A model generated the notes under the pieces. It was not told where the DNA came from. It was given only the letters and a program-made list of their open reading frames with translations, and made no database searches. Source: Topomyia yanbarensis (lineage: Eukaryota > Arthropoda > Insecta > Diptera > Culicidae). Taken from it: a stretch of 64,000 nt of DNA. Shown here one piece after another: positions 61,518 through 64,000 of the stretch. The stretch is taken from assembly GCF_030247195.1 (NCBI RefSeq), contig NC_080671.1:84938370-85002369 (forward strand). Direction: 5' to 3'. The number at the start of each line of letters is the position of its first letter. Position 1 is the stretch's first letter. The position numbers and the translations under genes are program-made.

Positions 61518-61805
61518 CAGCGATGCCACATGTTTTTTTGAAATGTCTGTAGAAGAATAACTAAAATGTCTGAAAAAGTCTGTAGATGGTTGTGTAAATC
61601 CTAGTTACACTAAAATTTTACTTTAAAAATAGATTGAAAGTAGAATTCTATTGTGAAGGAATCACTCGTATTCGAAAACAGTTATTCTAGTGCAATTTTA
61701 CTAAATACTATTACCCTTTTAAAAGTCTGTAGATCTCTGGCTACGTCTGTAGGAGACATCAAAAGTCTGTAAAATACAGACATGTCTGTAAATCTGGCAT
61801 CGCTG
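61518..61805. mobile_element. 288-bp hAT-type MITE
   Basis: Inverted ends CAGCGATGCCA and TGGCATCGCTG. The perfect 8-bp target duplication GTGGGCGC is at 61510-61517 and 61806-61813. CAG ends plus 8-bp duplication are diagnostic of hAT. Inside are several copies of AAAAGTCTGTAGA-like words. Inserted in ORF1 of the LINE relic. Confidence 0.9.
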
Positions 61806-62067
61806 GTGGGCGCTGCTCAGTCTAGGATCCAGCCCCTTGAACTTTTTCGGTTGGGATTTCTTCTTGCACCCACTATTGTTCTGCGACTCGGTGTCCATCG
61901 AATGCTGTCGCTTGAATGATGCCTTTTCTATTGAAATTTTTACCAACTAGAGTATACGCTTCAGCGTGTTGTTTTTGGACGTTTCTCAGCATATATTCCT
62001 TGTTTTTGACGAGAGTCGTGTTTTTTTCCTTTTTTAAGGTTTTTAGGTACGTGTCCAATGGAAAATA

Positions 62068-62606
62068 GACAGAGAAAGAATGACCCGGAACGGTGACAAT
62101 TCACCTTTTATTGGACACACTGAGAAAATATATGTCCTCAAGCAGGAATCGATCCTGCGATCTCCCAGTCTCTAGTTGAGTGCGTTAACCACTCCCCCAT
62201 CGAGGAACTGTGATGATGTCACCACAGATTCCCAACAGCATCGTGATCACCACCACAGCCCCAAGACCTGCCAATGGAACCACCTGCTCTAATAAACAAA
62301 TCGTCACCGCCCCTTCTCAGGCAGAACTCACTCATCTATTTTAGTTCCAGTGGATCGCGTTCAGGCTTGGGATATTGATATCACTGATGGCTTCCCTTTA
62401 TCTAGCTCGGACACCGCCAGACTTTGGTGTTGAATAGTTTGTAGAAACATACTGAAATCTTCCCTCAAAGCCCATCGGCATATGCTAACGGAACTCTACC
62501 AGAGACTGGGAGATCGCAGGTTCAATTTATGCTTGAGGACATATCTTTTCTCAGTGTGTCCAATAAAAAGGTAAATTGTCAACGTTCCGGTCATTCTTTC
62601 TCTGTG
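62068..62606. mobile_element. inverted pair carrying a tRNA-like SINE head
   Basis: Arms of about 110 bp (62068-62177 and 62497-62606) are inverted copies from ACAGAGAAAGAATGACC through TTATTGGACACACTGAGAAA to GCGATCTCCCAGTCTCT. TA flanks the pair. On the minus strand the left arm extends into a tRNA-like head GGGGGAGTGGTTAACGCACT with a B-box GGATCGATTCC. Either a TIR element that took up a SINE, or two SINEs in opposite orientation. Confidence 0.7.
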
Positions 62607-63661
62607 TATTTTTCATAGGACCGCCGAAACAGAAATCCGTGATTTTAATAGTCTTATGTACTTTTTATTTCTAGCATGTCTTGCTAGATCAGCGTTGCCA
62701 GATATATTGATTTTCCGCCGGTAGGCAAACTTGTCGGCAAAAAAATATATTTCTAGGAAACATCTCCTTGATCCTTGGTAACATAAAACTTCTGCCGATG
62801 AAGCTGTTTGAAGTCAAGTTTGAAAAACGCTTCGTCGCAAATCGTGATTATACAGCATTCGGGGTCGCATTTTGGATCTAATGTTTTGTTTTACGGTCTA
62901 GTTCGATTGCTTAATAGTACGATACTTAAAGTAACCTTCCCGAGTATATTTCGAACTGTCCTGGGAACAGCCTCGGGTTTGTTGGCCATATTTTCGGGAA
63001 ACAGTACTGCACATATTGTGGTTTAGGCTATTTTCAACATCTTTGAGATCCTCTTACACGCTTACGTCAGGTTTTCATTTCTGTTGTGTTGAATTATTTA
63101 TTTCCTTGTTTCTTTTAATGCGTGGCATTTCGAGTAGATATCAACTTTTTACCTTTCTCATATAAAAAAGGCTATGCAAACACTTCAAAAATAGACTTTA
63201 GAACCAAAGCCCAAAGGGCAGAGATTCTTATAAAATTCGATTCAGTTCGTCGAAATCATTCGTCCTTTAAACTCGTGAGTCCGTTGCTCGACAAAATTAA
63301 AATCATGTATGGGACAATTAGAACAGGATGTATTATAGTACTATAATAAAATATTATAATTTTTCGTACCGGGCAATTATTTTTACACGTGAACTTCTCG
63401 AAGAAGGATATAATTAATGCAATGAAAATTCCACATTTCAAACACATCTTACATACTCATTTGACAGATTTAAATTTAGACTAGATGTCCATCGCTGCCA
63501 CAGTAGATGAGCCACCATGAATATGCGGAACCACAAACTAAACATGCTTAACTAAAAATACTACACGTGCAGTTTCTGTAGAAATGGAGAAAATACTCCA
63601 CTGCCTTTCCAACACGCAAGAGCGACCGCGAAAGGTAGGAAAGGGAACTAACCTACTATTA
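62607..63661. other. intergenic, nothing recognised
   Basis: AT-rich; the frames at 62808 and 63122 show no known motif. Confidence 0.45.
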
Positions 63662-63898
63662 ATAGCTTCTGAATGGTAGTTCTAAAATGTGGGTTACACT
63701 TTGTGCATCGCCCCGCCAGCGCCAAACATTCATCGGAAATTCAATCAGGTTCTCTGCCGCTATCCATTGTCGAACCGATGGCATAATCTGCCACTGATTG
63801 CGTTGTTTATTTACTACCCGATCAGGATCCAACAGATAGTTTATACCAAACGATATATTTAGGTAAACAGTAACGGACGCGTGTGGATTGAGAGCCAC
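63659..63898 (-). CDS. unassigned open frame, possibly an exon
   Basis: A minus-strand frame of about 78 codons ending in TAA at 63661-63659: ALNPHASVTVYLNISFGINY, then LLDPDRVVNKQRNQWQIMPS and VWRWRGDAQSVTHILELP. It looks protein-like (Trp, Pro, Arg-rich), and AG acceptors lie just upstream (near 63900 and 63910). Another possible exon with a donor CTG|GTACGA lies at 63949-64000 (LQVQNVLQGMAKEIAYL), but the phases do not join cleanly. Could be the last exon of a gene to the right or a repeat relic. No family recognised. Confidence 0.35.
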   Translation of the reverse strand: MALNPHASVTVYLNISFGINYLLDPDRVVNKQRNQWQIMPSVRQWIAAENLIEFPMNVWRWRGDAQSVTHILELPFRSY

Positions 63899-64000
63899 TA
63901 CTTAAACTATCAAGAGGTGGTAAAAAAGGTAAACAAAGCTTCGTACCAGATATGCGATTTCCTTAGCCATGCCCTGTAAGACGTTCTGCACTTGCAAGCG

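Larger units (their letters stand above)
59270..62062 (-). pseudogene. LOA/R1-like LINE relic with two nested MITEs
   Basis: Minus-strand LINE. The ORF1-like part runs from 62058 leftwards (basic start MDTYLKTLKKEKNTTLVKNK). ORF2 endonuclease follows: IRCIQVNFHHPKRLCPEDH (about 60600), PLLQAPWANKYKIFGLNSSA, then IWGSTDVTTRGEQLLEYLSS and the ITLCS-type end (about 60220-60080). An EN-RT linker is at 59746 (ARRLLNKATITDNW). The palm of RT is missing, so the copy is 3'-truncated in sequence content or deleted. Many stops. Interrupted at 61805-61518 and 61210-60966 by the two MITEs below. Clade from remembered motif style only. Confidence 0.75.

Overview
The window looks like nuclear DNA of a culicine mosquito, Aedes-like. 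This is inferred from tRNA-derived SINEs of the Feilai kind with clean target duplications, RTE-type and LOA/R1-like LINE relics of the type common in mosquitoes, a decayed BEL/Pao LTR element, very many short TIR elements, long introns and an AT-rich background. No species-level marker was identified. Almost all of the sequence is repeats; only two host genes are firmly supported, both on the minus strand.

Gene 1 (1-2079, promoter side to about 3.8 kb): the first coding exon of spire, the actin nucleator. It carries most of the KIND domain; the rest of the gene lies to the left, outside the window. Gene 2 (9038-57602): a 16-exon gene of about 784 codons for a coiled-coil protein that I could not name. 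All exon joins can be read from GT/AG sites, and every intron but one is phase 0. Two things are odd: exon 1 is one base out of frame with exon 2, and exon 5 has an open run-through that could give a second, Ser/Asn-rich C-terminus.

The introns of gene 2 are packed with transposons. 9.9-18 kb holds an RTE-like LINE, a psq-type HTH scrap, a LINE endonuclease scrap and an element with inverted arrays of a 16-bp unit. 18.9-27.9 kb holds a 285-bp TATTA microsatellite and unclassified DNA. 30.4-44 kb is a transposon stack that can be read base by base: a BEL/Pao retrotransposon (gag 30.9-32.3 kb, protease/RT 37.5-40.1 kb, integrase 43.56-43.75 kb) is cut by two insertions. The first (32293-37458) is a decayed Transib, the transposon superfamily related to the RAG1 recombinase, with CGACA target duplications. 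Inside its transposase reading frame sits a second Transib-type foldback element (33267-35126) whose ends are the exact V(D)J heptamer CACAGTG, with CACCG duplications. Inside that foldback's loop sits a SINE with AACTAAC duplications. The second insertion in BEL (40157-43561) is another foldback with a CACGGTG end and CGTAT duplications, and it carries a TA-flanked MITE. At each of these boundaries the host reading frame closes up exactly when the insert and one duplication are discounted.

44-58 kb has several complete non-autonomous elements (TA-, TTAA- and GGGGAA-ended). 59-62.1 kb is a LOA/R1-like LINE relic cut by a TACGTAA-type MITE and by a hAT-type MITE with a perfect 8-bp duplication. 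62-64 kb has an inverted tRNA-SINE pair and one unassigned open frame at the right edge.
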